Source of the DNA: QALR01 sp900552255
GTDB lineage: Bacteria; Bacillota; Clostridia; Oscillospirales; CAG-272
Assembly: GCA_048526005.1 (NCBI GenBank)
Contig: DBFVEH010000018.1
Location: 1-64,000, forward strand
Direction: 5' to 3'
Length of the DNA stretch: 64,000 nucleotides
Under the pieces are notes generated by a model. That model was not told the DNA's origin. It made no database searches and was given only the letters and a program-made list of their open reading frames with translations. The position numbers and the translations under genes were made by a program. How positions within the stretch are numbered: position 1 is the first letter of the stretch; every line of letters begins with the position of its first letter. Below are positions 1 through 7,304 of this stretch, in pieces.

Positions 1-3000
1 CAGTCCCTTAACCGTGTTGTAGCTGTTCGTTGTCTTGATGTCCGCCGAGCGCGCATCGGATACCCCAACCGCAAACTCCCCTGTGCTGTCATAGCTCGTC
101 TCGTTCTTGAAATACTCGTTCGCTATCAGTTCTTCCGTCTGAACGTTCGGATTGAACGTATCCCAATGATACGATTTCGCCGATGTCTGCATGCCCTTAT
201 CGTTGTACGCATATTCCGTTATCATGTTCCGTTCGTTCTGACTGCGGATCACATGATGCGCGCCGTCATACGCGAATACGCTCACAAAGCTATTGCCGTC
301 GAGATCCGTCACCGTGCGGCGAACGACGTCGTATGCGCTGTTCTTCTCCTCTACCGTCGTATACAGCCCGTCATGTACCGTCACGCGCTCCTTTATCGTC
401 TGCGCCGTACCGAAAATCGCCGCGCTTCCACTCAGGTTTTCCTCGTAGACTGCCGACTGCGACGGCGCATTCACCAGCCGCACATTGTCGAACAGACATA
501 TCCGCTGGTTCCGCGAATAATCCAAATACACCGTGACCGACGTCAGCGTCTTTGTCCGCGATATCCGCAGCGGCACCGCCGCATACTGCCATTCCGTATA
601 GCTGGAATCATACCGTCCCCGCTGCGTCTCCACGCTGCCGTCCGAATACCGAACCTCCGCGCGGATTTCAAACCGCGTGCTGCCGCTCTCGCTCGTCGTC
701 GCCGAGGTCGCCTTTGCCCATGCCGAAAAAATCAGCGTATCGCCGCACACAAGCTTGATACGGGAGGCAGGGATCGTCTGCTTCAAATATTTATCGATAT
801 AAGCCACGCCGGATATCCGGTATGCCCGCGTCTTATCGGCGGAGTCCGTGGACACCACGCCGTCATACAGGCTGGATTCACAGGAAGATATCCGTTTTCC
901 GACAAACTGCCACGGATTTTCGCTGTTCCCCTCAAATGAGCCGTTGACGATCATATTATTCGATTCGTCCGTCGTCCGGACCGAGGTCCCGAAAGTTTTC
1001 TTTTTCTCCGCATACTGATAGAGCGCCGTGCCAGTCACCTGAAAACGGTCTGCAACCGTCTCTCCGTCGATTTCCGTCGGTACGTCCTCGTATTCGAGTT
1101 CCGCGCGTCCGGTCTCGTCAAATACATATACCTTGCGGATGCCGCTTCTGTCGCTCACCGCCGTCGACCGGCTGCTTCGGTATTCGATATCCATATATTC
1201 CTCCGGCGTATCCGTCTCCGGATTTGCACCCGCCGGATATTTCTCCGTTCTCGCCACTCTGTCGCCGGAGGTATATGTGTATACAGTCCTCGTACCATCT
1301 TGCTGCTTGACGCAGGAAAGCCGCGCGGAGGAATCATAAGTATATTCCACCGTCGAGCCGTCCGGATATGCGACCGCAATAAGACGCCCGCCGCTGTCAT
1401 AGCTGTAAGTCACAATCCGTCCCGTGGGGTCCGAAAGCATATCCAGTCTGCCGTTCACATAATACAGCGCGGCCGTTCTGCCGAAGCTGTCCTTTACCTG
1501 CGAGATGCGTCCCTGCTCGTCGCGGGTGACAGAGACATAATTGCCGTTTGCATCCTCGATTCTCGAAAGCTTTCCGGATTCAAACGTCAGCTTGCCGCCG
1601 CTTCTGTCACGAATCACAGCACCGGATGCGGTTTTCACAAGCGTTAGATTCAAGCCGCTCGTGTCCTTCATCACACCGCTTTCCGTGGCAAAATAGTGTT
1701 TTTTGCCCTGCTCGTCGATGTAAGAGGCGTCTGCCGTATAGCCGGACAAAAATTCCACCTGCTGTTCGAGGGAGAGTTTCCAGCCCCTGCCGTAAACGCC
1801 GGTCTTGTTTTTATTGTTGATGTCGAAATAATGGGAGATCGAAAACGGAATCGCAGCGCCGCCCGTGCGGATATCCTCTTTGGCGTACATGAGCTCGCCC
1901 GTATACAGATTGACCTGTCCGTCGACGGGACCGTTGTTGAGCGACACGGGGATCAGGCTTTGATGATCCGTATACTGCTCGCGGGTCACATAGATAATGA
2001 AAAGCGCCGCCGAGCTTCCGGAAAAGGTGATGCCGCCGCTTTGATTCTGAGTGCTCGGATCATGAGTCCCGTCACATCCGGAACCTGAGCACCCCGAGCC
2101 GCAAGCCGCGCTGCCTCCCGCCGCGCTTCTCGTGCAGCCGCAGTCCTCATTCCCGCAGCCGCCGCTGCCGGCGTCCTCGGGAATTCTGTATACGGCGGGG
2201 CTCAGCGTAAATCCGCAGCTTTGGCTGCAATTTCTGGCGGCTGCGATGACCGTATCCGTCACATCCAGGAAAAAGCTCTGTCCGTTTTCTCCGGGCTCCT
2301 CCACAAACTCATTTTTGAACGATTTCAAATGCCAATAGAAATCGCCGTTCCCGCTCGCATGAAGCTGCTCCAAAACGAGCGTGGCGTTCAGGATCTGCAC
2401 CGACGGTGAAAGAGCGGAGATATCGGCAGTCAGATGACTGCCCCAAGCCGTCGTATCATTGAAGCCGGTCGCGATCCCATCGAGGCCGCCCATCGTATTC
2501 TGATACCGAATCGGAGCGGTCGTCTGGCCGATCACCTCCACATAGGGGTCGATCGTCACCGGCAGCGTTCGTGCGGGATCGTTGATCCACGCGGCATCCG
2601 CAGAAAGCTGCAATTCATACCCGCCGTCCGGCAGCTCGCGCAGCCTGTATTCGACACTCTCGCTGCATATCCCTGCGGCGTCCGTCATAAACGGCGCAGG
2701 AATATGGAATATCCGTCTGCGCTCGCCCGCCTCGTCCGCATAGAAATCCACCGCACGGCCGTCCTCCGAAAGAACGGGAGACAGCCCCCTCAGCTTCATA
2801 CGGTAACAAAACGTGTAATCGTCCCTGCATGCACGGACGATAATATTTTCCTTCAAGCCATTGTTTTTGACCTCATACTCAAAATCGATGCCGTCCTCGA
2901 CCCTGCCATACTGCACAACCGCATGCTTGCCGTATTTCGACGACGCGGTTTTCTTCATATAAGCCGGATTCGGATTCAGATAATCGACCCTCGGCTGCGG

Positions 3001-3354
3001 GAGCGGCTTTGCCGGGCGCGTCTCATCCGCATCCGCCCCCAGGCCGAGATATTCCCATTCCATGCTGCGGGAGCCGCAGCTCATTTTCACTCTGCCGGGA
3101 TTTTCCTTTCCGTCCGGCAGGGTGATACGACAGCCGCCCCGGCTTCCGCAAAGCCCGCTTTTGCGGGCGGAAAGACCGCTTCCGATCTCCTCGTAGCGCC
3201 CGCTCCTTTCGTTCCAGCTGTGAAGCGGCTCCGTGCTCATCGCCATCATTTTCTGTCCGTTTTTCAGCTGATATACCTTTCGGTTTTCCCCGCGCTCCTC
3301 TTCAAGCTCGCATTCAATATCGCTTCTTGTCCATTTTTCTCTTTTCTTTTCCAT
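1..3354 (-). CDS. RHS/YD-repeat surface protein, DNRLRE type (partial, C-terminus outside window)
   Basis: The frame is open from an ATG at 3354 to the window edge (1118 codons) and still has no stop, so the C-terminus is missing. A good site (GGAAAGGAAG) precedes the ATG. The N-terminal 300 residues contain the segment WINDPARTLPVTIDPYVEV, the hallmark preceding DNRLRE modules in Firmicute RHS proteins, followed by an all-beta DNRLRE-like stretch (about 300-390). A Gly/Ser linker with six Cys lies at about 402-432. Next comes an RHS entry segment (SLNNGPVDGQVNLYTGEL) and several YD-type repeats (about 590-680, e.g. GRIVTYSYDSGGRLIAV). Later, NGSFEG... (about 800-930) resembles a carbohydrate-binding jelly-roll, then more YD repeats. 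No signal peptide is visible at the N-terminus. In the family such proteins form shells, often with a variable toxin at the C-terminus; whether that holds here cannot be seen. Confidence 0.85.
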   Translation of the reverse strand, partial: MEKKREKWTRSDIECELEEERGENRKVYQLKNGQKMMAMSTEPLHSWNERSGRYEEIGSGLSARKSGLCGSRGGCRITLPDGKENPGRVKMSCGSRSMEWEYLGLGADADETRPAKPLPQPRVDYLNPNPAYMKKTASSKYGKHAVVQYGRVEDGIDFEYEVKNNGLKENIIVRACRDDYTFCYRMKLRGLSPVLSEDGRAVDFYADEAGERRRIFHIPAPFMTDAAGICSESVEYRLRELPDGGYELQLSADAAWINDPARTLPVTIDPYVEVIGQTTAPIRYQNTMGGLDGIATGFNDTTAWGSHLTADISALSPSVQILNATLVLEQLHASGNGDFYWHLKSFKNEFVEEPGENGQSFFLDVTDTVIAAARNCSQSCGFTLSPAVYRIPEDAGSGGCGNEDCGCTRSAAGGSAACGSGCSGSGCDGTHDPSTQNQSGGITFSGSSAALFIIYVTREQYTDHQSLIPVSLNNGPVDGQVNLYTGELMYAKEDIRTGGAAIPFSISHYFDINNKNKTGVYGRGWKLSLEQQVEFLSGYTADASYIDEQGKKHYFATESGVMKDTSGLNLTLVKTASGAVIRDRSGGKLTFESGKLSRIEDANGNYVSVTRDEQGRISQVKDSFGRTAALYYVNGRLDMLSDPTGRIVTYSYDSGGRLIAVAYPDGSTVEYTYDSSARLSCVKQQDGTRTVYTYTSGDRVARTEKYPAGANPETDTPEEYMDIEYRSSRSTAVSDRSGIRKVYVFDETGRAELEYEDVPTEIDGETVADRFQVTGTALYQYAEKKKTFGTSVRTTDESNNMIVNGSFEGNSENPWQFVGKRISSCESSLYDGVVSTDSADKTRAYRISGVAYIDKYLKQTIPASRIKLVCGDTLIFSAWAKATSATTSESGSTRFEIRAEVRYSDGSVETQRGRYDSSYTEWQYAAVPLRISRTKTLTSVTVYLDYSRNQRICLFDNVRLVNAPSQSAVYEENLSGSAAIFGTAQTIKERVTVHDGLYTTVEEKNSAYDVVRRTVTDLDGNSFVSVFAYDGAHHVIRSQNERNMITEYAYNDKGMQTSAKSYHWDTFNPNVQTEELIANEYFKNETSYDSTGEFAVGVSDARSADIKTTNSYNTVKGL

Positions 3355-3376
3355 ATTTCTTCCTTTCCGATTTTTC

Positions 3377-4516
3377 TTATCTTTCGTATTTGATTTCCAT
3401 AATGACCGGAAACGCGCAGCTGTCCCCGGTCGCGACCGCCTCATATCCCGCGGCGCCGGGCGCCGCCTTCAAAAGCATCCCGTAGGTATATCGCATCCAG
3501 CCCTTTCTGCCGACATATGACGATAGATCCAAAACAAGATACTCTCCCATTTTTTCCATAGGAATCCTTTCCGTACCGTAAGGCATTTTATTTTCCCATG
3601 TCGAGCCGAAGCTGCAAAAACGCTGCTCCATCCGATACGCTTCGAGCTCCGTGTCGCCGAAGATCCGCGGGATAAACAGCCTGACGCTCCGAATGTCCCG
3701 AAACAAGAGGCCGCTCATATAGTTCAGCATCCATTTGGAATACAGGCGCTGTTCCCCGTATTCGGGCGTATGCCCGAGAAAGGCAATGCTCCCGAACGCA
3801 TTGTTTTCCAGCGTCAGATAATCCGTGACGGTGGTATCCTGAAAGAGCTTATCCTCATATAGGTTGCATTCAAAAACGATTTGTCCGCTTTCGATGACCT
3901 CCGGCCTCCACGTCAAGCGATAGGTATAATCGTCCAATTTTTCCGACAGCAGCTTCAAGGGATGACAAATGCCGTCCCCGTCTTTGAAAAACAGCGAGGC
4001 TACCGTCATTTTAGGCTTGAAATGTCTTTCCATGAAGGATAGATACTGGCTGTTCCGGCAGACCTCCTCGCTGAAAGTTTCCGTGACAAGCCGCATCGTC
4101 GGGAGCTCTCCCGCCGCGATATCGGCCGTGACCATAACGCCGTTCGTGGTCGGTCTGATTTTCATATGAGGCGCATACAGCGTCCCGTCCCTTTCCTCCC
4201 ATGAAAACGGCGTGTTCGAATCAAAAAACAAGGAAAATTTCTGCCTCGGTTTTTCCAAAACGACGGAGAGGGGCGTCACCCGAACGACCGAGTCCGGCGT
4301 GCTGCCCGAAACGATTCTGTCGTTCCCTCTTTTTCTCCACCGAAGCTCGACAAGCTCCCCGCCGCGCTCCTTGCGGACGGGCGCGCTGAAAAGGTATGTT
4401 GCCATCGCGTCTTCCTCCCGCACCGCAACCTCATACCGACTCTGTCCCGTGGACACGACATCCGGCTTCGTCTCGCCACGAATCTTTTGAATCTCATTTA
4501 TGATCTGTGATTTCAT
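3377..4516 (-). CDS. Uncharacterised beta-rich protein, DNRLRE-like, partner of the RHS gene
   Basis: This 379-residue protein starts at ATG 4516 after AAAGGAGAAC. Its stop is 22 bp before the start of the RHS gene on the same strand, so the two are probably one operon. It lacks a signal peptide and membrane segments. The N-terminal part is beta-rich with no recognised motif. The C-terminal 150 residues (EQRLYSKWMLNYMSGL, then RSVRLFIPRIFGD) look like the DNRLRE-type module found in RHS-associated proteins, where a region of bulky residues is followed by strands and a Gly-rich end. It may be a structural or assembly partner of the RHS protein; that is inferred from adjacency only. Confidence 0.6.
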   Translation of the reverse strand: MKSQIINEIQKIRGETKPDVVSTGQSRYEVAVREEDAMATYLFSAPVRKERGGELVELRWRKRGNDRIVSGSTPDSVVRVTPLSVVLEKPRQKFSLFFDSNTPFSWEERDGTLYAPHMKIRPTTNGVMVTADIAAGELPTMRLVTETFSEEVCRNSQYLSFMERHFKPKMTVASLFFKDGDGICHPLKLLSEKLDDYTYRLTWRPEVIESGQIVFECNLYEDKLFQDTTVTDYLTLENNAFGSIAFLGHTPEYGEQRLYSKWMLNYMSGLLFRDIRSVRLFIPRIFGDTELEAYRMEQRFCSFGSTWENKMPYGTERIPMEKMGEYLVLDLSSYVGRKGWMRYTYGMLLKAAPGAAGYEAVATGDSCAFPVIMEIKYER

Positions 4517-4552
4517 AGTTCTCCTTTCTGTCTCCGCGGATCGGTTACAGTA

Positions 4553-4585
4553 TAAAAGAAAATCCGGACAGCCTCTGTCCGGATT
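4553..4585 (-). terminator. Hairpin with T-rich tail in the leader of the RHS operon
   Basis: A perfect 10-bp stem (4561-4570 with 4576-4585, 5-nt loop) is followed on the minus strand by TTTTCTTTTAT. It lies 37 nt or more upstream of the 4516 start codon. No minus-strand gene precedes it, so it would act in the 5' leader as an attenuator, or end stray antisense transcripts. Confidence 0.45.
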
Positions 4586-4662
4586 AAAAAATTTTCTCTC
4601 TACCGTTTGGCAAAAAGCTCTATTTGCTTTTCATCCAAATAATATGATAAAATTAAAAAGCA

Positions 4663-4695
4663 ACCAACGGTTTATAAACTTCTCTACCAACGGTT
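4663..4695. repeat. Direct repeats ACCAACGGTT, possible operator
   Basis: The 10-mer ACCAACGGTT occurs at 4663-4672 and 4686-4695 (23 bp apart), between the RHS operon and the divergent regulator gene. A related inverted copy, ACCGTTTGG, lies near 4602. The spacing of about two helical turns fits binding on one face of DNA, plausibly by the adjacent HTH regulator (inference). Confidence 0.35.
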
Positions 4696-4748
4696 GCGAA
4701 AAACATAGCGGTATCAACCGATATTCTCTTATCTTCCACCGACGCCTA

Positions 4749-4757
4749 TGCTATCAT
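4749..4757 (+). promoter_or_regulatory. Extended -10 promoter for the HTH regulator (weak)
   Basis: TGCTATCAT (TGN plus TATCAT) lies 31 bp before the start codon. No convincing -35 is seen. Confidence 0.3.
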
Positions 4758-4788
4758 AAAGGCATCAAAAACAAAGGAGGACGACACA

Positions 4789-5283
4789 ATGTCCAACACT
4801 CTCGGCAAAAAAATATCCGAGCTAAGAAAAGAAAAAGGGATCACCCAAGAGGAGCTCGCGGAAAGGCTCGGCGTATCCCCGCAGGCGGTCTCCAAATGGG
4901 AAAACGACCTCTCCTGTCCCGATATCATGCTCCTGCCCGAGCTCGCAAAGCTATTCGACGTCACCATCGACGAGCTGTTCTCCGTTACGCCGAAAAAGAA
5001 AACGGAGCTTCTATCCCCTGAAAAAAGAAAAAATCCGGACGATATGATGCTGTATATCCGCGTCGATTCCGGAAGAGGCGACAAGGTCCGCATCAATCTT
5101 CCGATTCCGCTTGTGAAGCTTGCCATCTCCATGGGAATCAAGCTGCCGCAGGTGTCGGGAAACGATGTCTTACAAAACATCGACTTTGAACAGATTATCG
5201 ACCTCGTGGAAAAAGGACTTATCGGCAAGCTTATCGAAGTGGAAAGCGCAGAGGGCGATACCGTGGAAATCACAGTAGAGTGA
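4789..5283 (+). CDS. XRE-family HTH regulator with YvlB/LiaX-like C-terminal domain
   Basis: The protein has 164 residues and starts at ATG 4789 after AAAGGAGGACGACACA. Residues 5-62 are a classic Cro/C1 helix-turn-helix (ITQEELAERLGVSPQAVSKW). Residues 80-164 (MMLYIRVDSGRGDKVRINLP, then IPLVKLAISMGIKLP) match the N-terminal SHOCT-like domain of YvlB/LiaX-type proteins, which in Firmicutes is linked to cell-envelope stress. It therefore probably binds DNA and senses a ligand or protein partner through the C-terminal domain. The stop codon overlaps a GTGATA upstream of the next gene, so the two are co-transcribed. The target is unknown; the direct repeats upstream are candidates for autoregulation. 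Confidence 0.8.
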   Translation: MSNTLGKKISELRKEKGITQEELAERLGVSPQAVSKWENDLSCPDIMLLPELAKLFDVTIDELFSVTPKKKTELLSPEKRKNPDDMMLYIRVDSGRGDKVRINLPIPLVKLAISMGIKLPQVSGNDVLQNIDFEQIIDLVEKGLIGKLIEVESAEGDTVEITVE

Positions 5284-5306
5284 TAACCCAAAGGGAGGAT
5301 GCCATC

Positions 5307-5558
5307 ATGAGAATCCATATAAAAACGTCCGAAAAAAATATCCGCCTGCTCTTTCCCTCTTTCCTTGCGATGAACGCTCTTACGGCGCGTATCGGAGCAA
5401 ACTGCATCCAAAAGCAAGCCGACATTTTCCAAGAACTGGGCGAAAAAGAGCTTAACGCCCTGTTCCGCGAAATCCGGCGGCAAAGGAAAAAGCATCCGAA
5501 TTGGTGTCTTCTCGAAATCACGGACGCCGAAAGTACACATGTAAAAATCAAATTATAA
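5307..5558 (+). CDS. Small conserved hypothetical protein, partner of the HTH regulator
   Basis: This protein has 83 residues. A longer reading from GTG 5280 is possible, but ATG 5307 has an AGGGAGG site 7 bases before it and is preferred. It starts with a beta strand (MRIHIKTSEKNIRLLFP), then a hydrophobic helix (FLAMNALTARIGA), then a Lys/Arg-rich helix and a final strand (WCLLEITDAESTHVKIKL). It has no signal peptide. It lies 23 bp after the regulator and ends in the shared terminator. I do not recognise a family with confidence; its beta-strand ends resemble the YvlB/LiaX N-terminal type of fold also found in the regulator, which may let the two interact. Confidence 0.6.
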   Translation: MRIHIKTSEKNIRLLFPSFLAMNALTARIGANCIQKQADIFQELGEKELNALFREIRRQRKKHPNWCLLEITDAESTHVKIKL

Positions 5559-5625
5559 AGAAAAACCGGTTTTTACCGCAAAAATCGATTCGACACCAGA
5601 TTGCGACAAGCTTTGCAGGTCCCGC

Positions 5626-5659
5626 GTGCTATCCTTATTTCAGGATAGCACCTTTTTTT
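5626..5659 (+). terminator. Rho-independent terminator after the regulator operon
   Basis: A perfect 10-bp stem (5626-5635 with 5642-5651), 6-nt loop, then CTTTTTTT. It separates the regulator pair from the spoIIA operon, whose own promoter must lie within about 100 bp; I could not identify it. Confidence 0.8.
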
Positions 5660-5678
5660 GTGAAAGGAGAAAGTCAAT

Positions 5679-6017
5679 ATGGAGGAGCATTTAAAAATTT
5701 CCTATGCAGACGAGACGCTCGTCGCCGCCCTGTCGGGAGAAATCGATCATCACCGCGCCGTTTCCGTGCGCGCGGGCATCGACGAGGCGATGTACAGAGA
5801 GCTTCCGAAAACGCTTGTCATCGATATCGGGGGCGTCGATTTCATGGACAGCTCCGGGCTCGGCCTCATTCTCGGACGGTACACAAAAGCCAAGGAAATC
5901 GGCACGTCGCTCGTCGTGAGAAATCCTTCCGTCAGAGCGGAAAGAATGCTGAAAATGGCCGGGATTGACCGCATGATCAAAATAGAAAATCAATTTGATA
6001 ATCGAAAGGATGTGTAA
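5679..6017 (+). CDS. spoIIAA: Anti-sigma F factor antagonist SpoIIAA
   Basis: The protein has 112 residues and a single STAS domain. The phosphorylation motif MDSSGLGLILGRY places the conserved serine at residue 58, as in Bacillus subtilis. In the forespore, unphosphorylated SpoIIAA binds SpoIIAB and frees sigma F; SpoIIAB inactivates it by phosphorylating that serine. Start ATG 5679 follows AAAGGAGAAAGTCA. It is the first gene of the tripartite operon spoIIAA-spoIIAB-sigF with 2-bp and 28-bp gaps. The usual regulator of this operon is Spo0A with sigma H, but no clear site was seen here. Confidence 0.95.
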   Translation: MEEHLKISYADETLVAALSGEIDHHRAVSVRAGIDEAMYRELPKTLVIDIGGVDFMDSSGLGLILGRYTKAKEIGTSLVVRNPSVRAERMLKMAGIDRMIKIENQFDNRKDV

Positions 6018-6019
6018 AC

Positions 6020-6469
6020 ATGCCAAAAAAAGCCGCCAATGAAATCAAATGCACGTTTTTATCGAAATCGGAGAATGAGGCGCTGGCAAGAAGCATCATC
6101 TCCGGATTTATGCTTCCGCTCGATCCCGACGTGGAGGAGCTGGCGGACATCCGCTGCGCCGTCAGCGAGGCCGTCACCAACTGCATCGTCCACGCCTACC
6201 GCGGAACCACGGGGATCGTCACCCTTACCGCCAAATATTATGATGACAGAACGCTCAAAATCACGGTCTCAGACCGCGGATGCGGGATCGAGGACGTGGA
6301 AAAGGCGCGCACACCTCTATTTACCACCTGTCCCGACGAGGACAGATGCGGCATGGGCTTCTCGATCATGGAAAGCTTCTCGGACAAGCTTTCCGTCTTC
6401 TCAAAGCCCGGTGAAGGAACAAGAGTAACGCTCACAAGAAAGCTTTCCTCTTCACAGGAGGATACATAA
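6020..6469 (+). CDS. spoIIAB: Anti-sigma F factor SpoIIAB (serine kinase)
   Basis: A 149-residue GHKL-type ATPase/kinase. The N box (RCAVSEAVTNCIVHAY) and the G1 box (VSDRGCGIED) are clear, and GMGFSIMESF forms the G2 region. It holds sigma F inactive in the predivisional cell and mother cell and phosphorylates SpoIIAA on serine. The start codon is 2 bp after the spoIIAA stop, suggesting translational coupling. Length and order match the family. Confidence 0.95.
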   Translation: MPKKAANEIKCTFLSKSENEALARSIISGFMLPLDPDVEELADIRCAVSEAVTNCIVHAYRGTTGIVTLTAKYYDDRTLKITVSDRGCGIEDVEKARTPLFTTCPDEDRCGMGFSIMESFSDKLSVFSKPGEGTRVTLTRKLSSSQEDT

Positions 6470-6497
6470 AACCCATGGGAAGAAGAGGAGAGTTTCT

Positions 6498-7235
6498 ATG
6501 TCCGAATGTATGGAAAAAACAGAGGGCGAGGATAATCTGACCCTGATTGCAAAGGCGCAGAGCGGCGACCGAGGCGCAATGGAACGCCTCATCTCACAGA
6601 ATATGGGGCTTGTCAAGAACATCGCAAGACGCTTCATCGGCAGGAATGCCGAATATGAGGATCTCGTGCAGATCGGTACGATCGGCATGCTGAAAGCGGC
6701 AAAAAGCTTCGACGCAGGCTTCGGGACCGTGTTCTCGACCTATGCCGTGCCGCTCATCATCGGAGAGATCCGGCGTTTTCTGCGCGACGACGGCATCATC
6801 AAGGTGAGCCGCGACGTGAGGAAAAAAGGAACCGCCGTCATGCGTGCCAAGGAGGAGTTTATCAAAACGCATCAGCGCGAGCCGAAGCTCTCCGAGCTTT
6901 CCGAGCTCTGCGGGATGCCGGCGGAGGATATCGTTTACGCGCTCGATGCCGTATGCCCCGTCTATTCGCTCCAAGAGACGGTAGGCGGCGAGGAGGACGG
7001 CACGACGCTGGAAAATCTGACGCCCGCATCGGAAAACGAGATCGAGCTCATGACCGATAAGCTGGCGCTTTCCGAAGCCATCTCCAAGCTCGACGAGCGG
7101 AGCCGGCAGATCATCATCCTCCGATTTTATAAAGATCTGTCCCAGCAGCAGACCGCGGAAATCCTCGGGATCACGCAGGTCAAGGTTTCCAGAGAAGAGA
7201 AAAAAATCTTTGAATTTCTGCGGCGTGAGCTGTAA
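6498..7235 (+). CDS. sigF: RNA polymerase sporulation sigma factor SigF
   Basis: A 245-residue sigma-70 family protein. Region 2 contains MGLVKNIARRFIGRNAEYED, then LVQIGTIGMLKAAKSFD and FSTYAVPLIIGEIRRFLRDD; region 3 and a region 4 helix-turn-helix (SQQQTAEILGITQVKVSREE) follow. Order after spoIIAB identifies it as sigma F, the first forespore-specific factor, rather than sigma G. RBS AGAGGAGAG precedes ATG 6498. There is no T-rich terminator after the gene; a long hairpin lies there instead (see 7260-7299), so read-through into the next gene is possible. Confidence 0.95.
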   Translation: MSECMEKTEGEDNLTLIAKAQSGDRGAMERLISQNMGLVKNIARRFIGRNAEYEDLVQIGTIGMLKAAKSFDAGFGTVFSTYAVPLIIGEIRRFLRDDGIIKVSRDVRKKGTAVMRAKEEFIKTHQREPKLSELSELCGMPAEDIVYALDAVCPVYSLQETVGGEEDGTTLENLTPASENEIELMTDKLALSEAISKLDERSRQIIILRFYKDLSQQQTAEILGITQVKVSREEKKIFEFLRREL

Positions 7236-7243
7236 AAATGAGC

Positions 7244-7272
7244 TTGACATTATAAAGCGGCTCCCGTATACT
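7244..7272 (+). promoter_or_regulatory. Sigma A promoter of the fructosamine-kinase-like gene
   Basis: TTGACA (7244-7249), 17-bp spacer, TATACT (7267-7272). The -10 box lies inside the left arm of the palindrome at 7260-7299. Confidence 0.75.
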
Positions 7273-7299
7273 GTATGTAAAAATACGGTATACGGGAGC
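7260..7299 (+). promoter_or_regulatory. Long palindrome over the -10 box and ribosome-binding site
   Basis: A perfect 12-nt inverted repeat (7260-7271 with 7288-7299) extends inward by one wobble pair and four more pairs, giving a loop of six bases. The right arm contains GGGAG, the only ribosome-binding site for ATG 7305. No T-run follows, so it is not a normal terminator. It can be a DNA operator, or an RNA hairpin on transcripts that read through from sigF. Confidence 0.6.
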
Positions 7300-7304
7300 G
7301 GTTT

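Noticed and set aside
2434..3393. A 319-codon open frame on the plus strand, and others at 166-939
   Set aside because: They are antisense to the RHS gene, whose repeats are unmistakable on the minus strand.
7260..7299. Rho-independent terminator of sigF
   Set aside because: The stem is long but no T-run follows; it overlaps a promoter and a ribosome-binding site.
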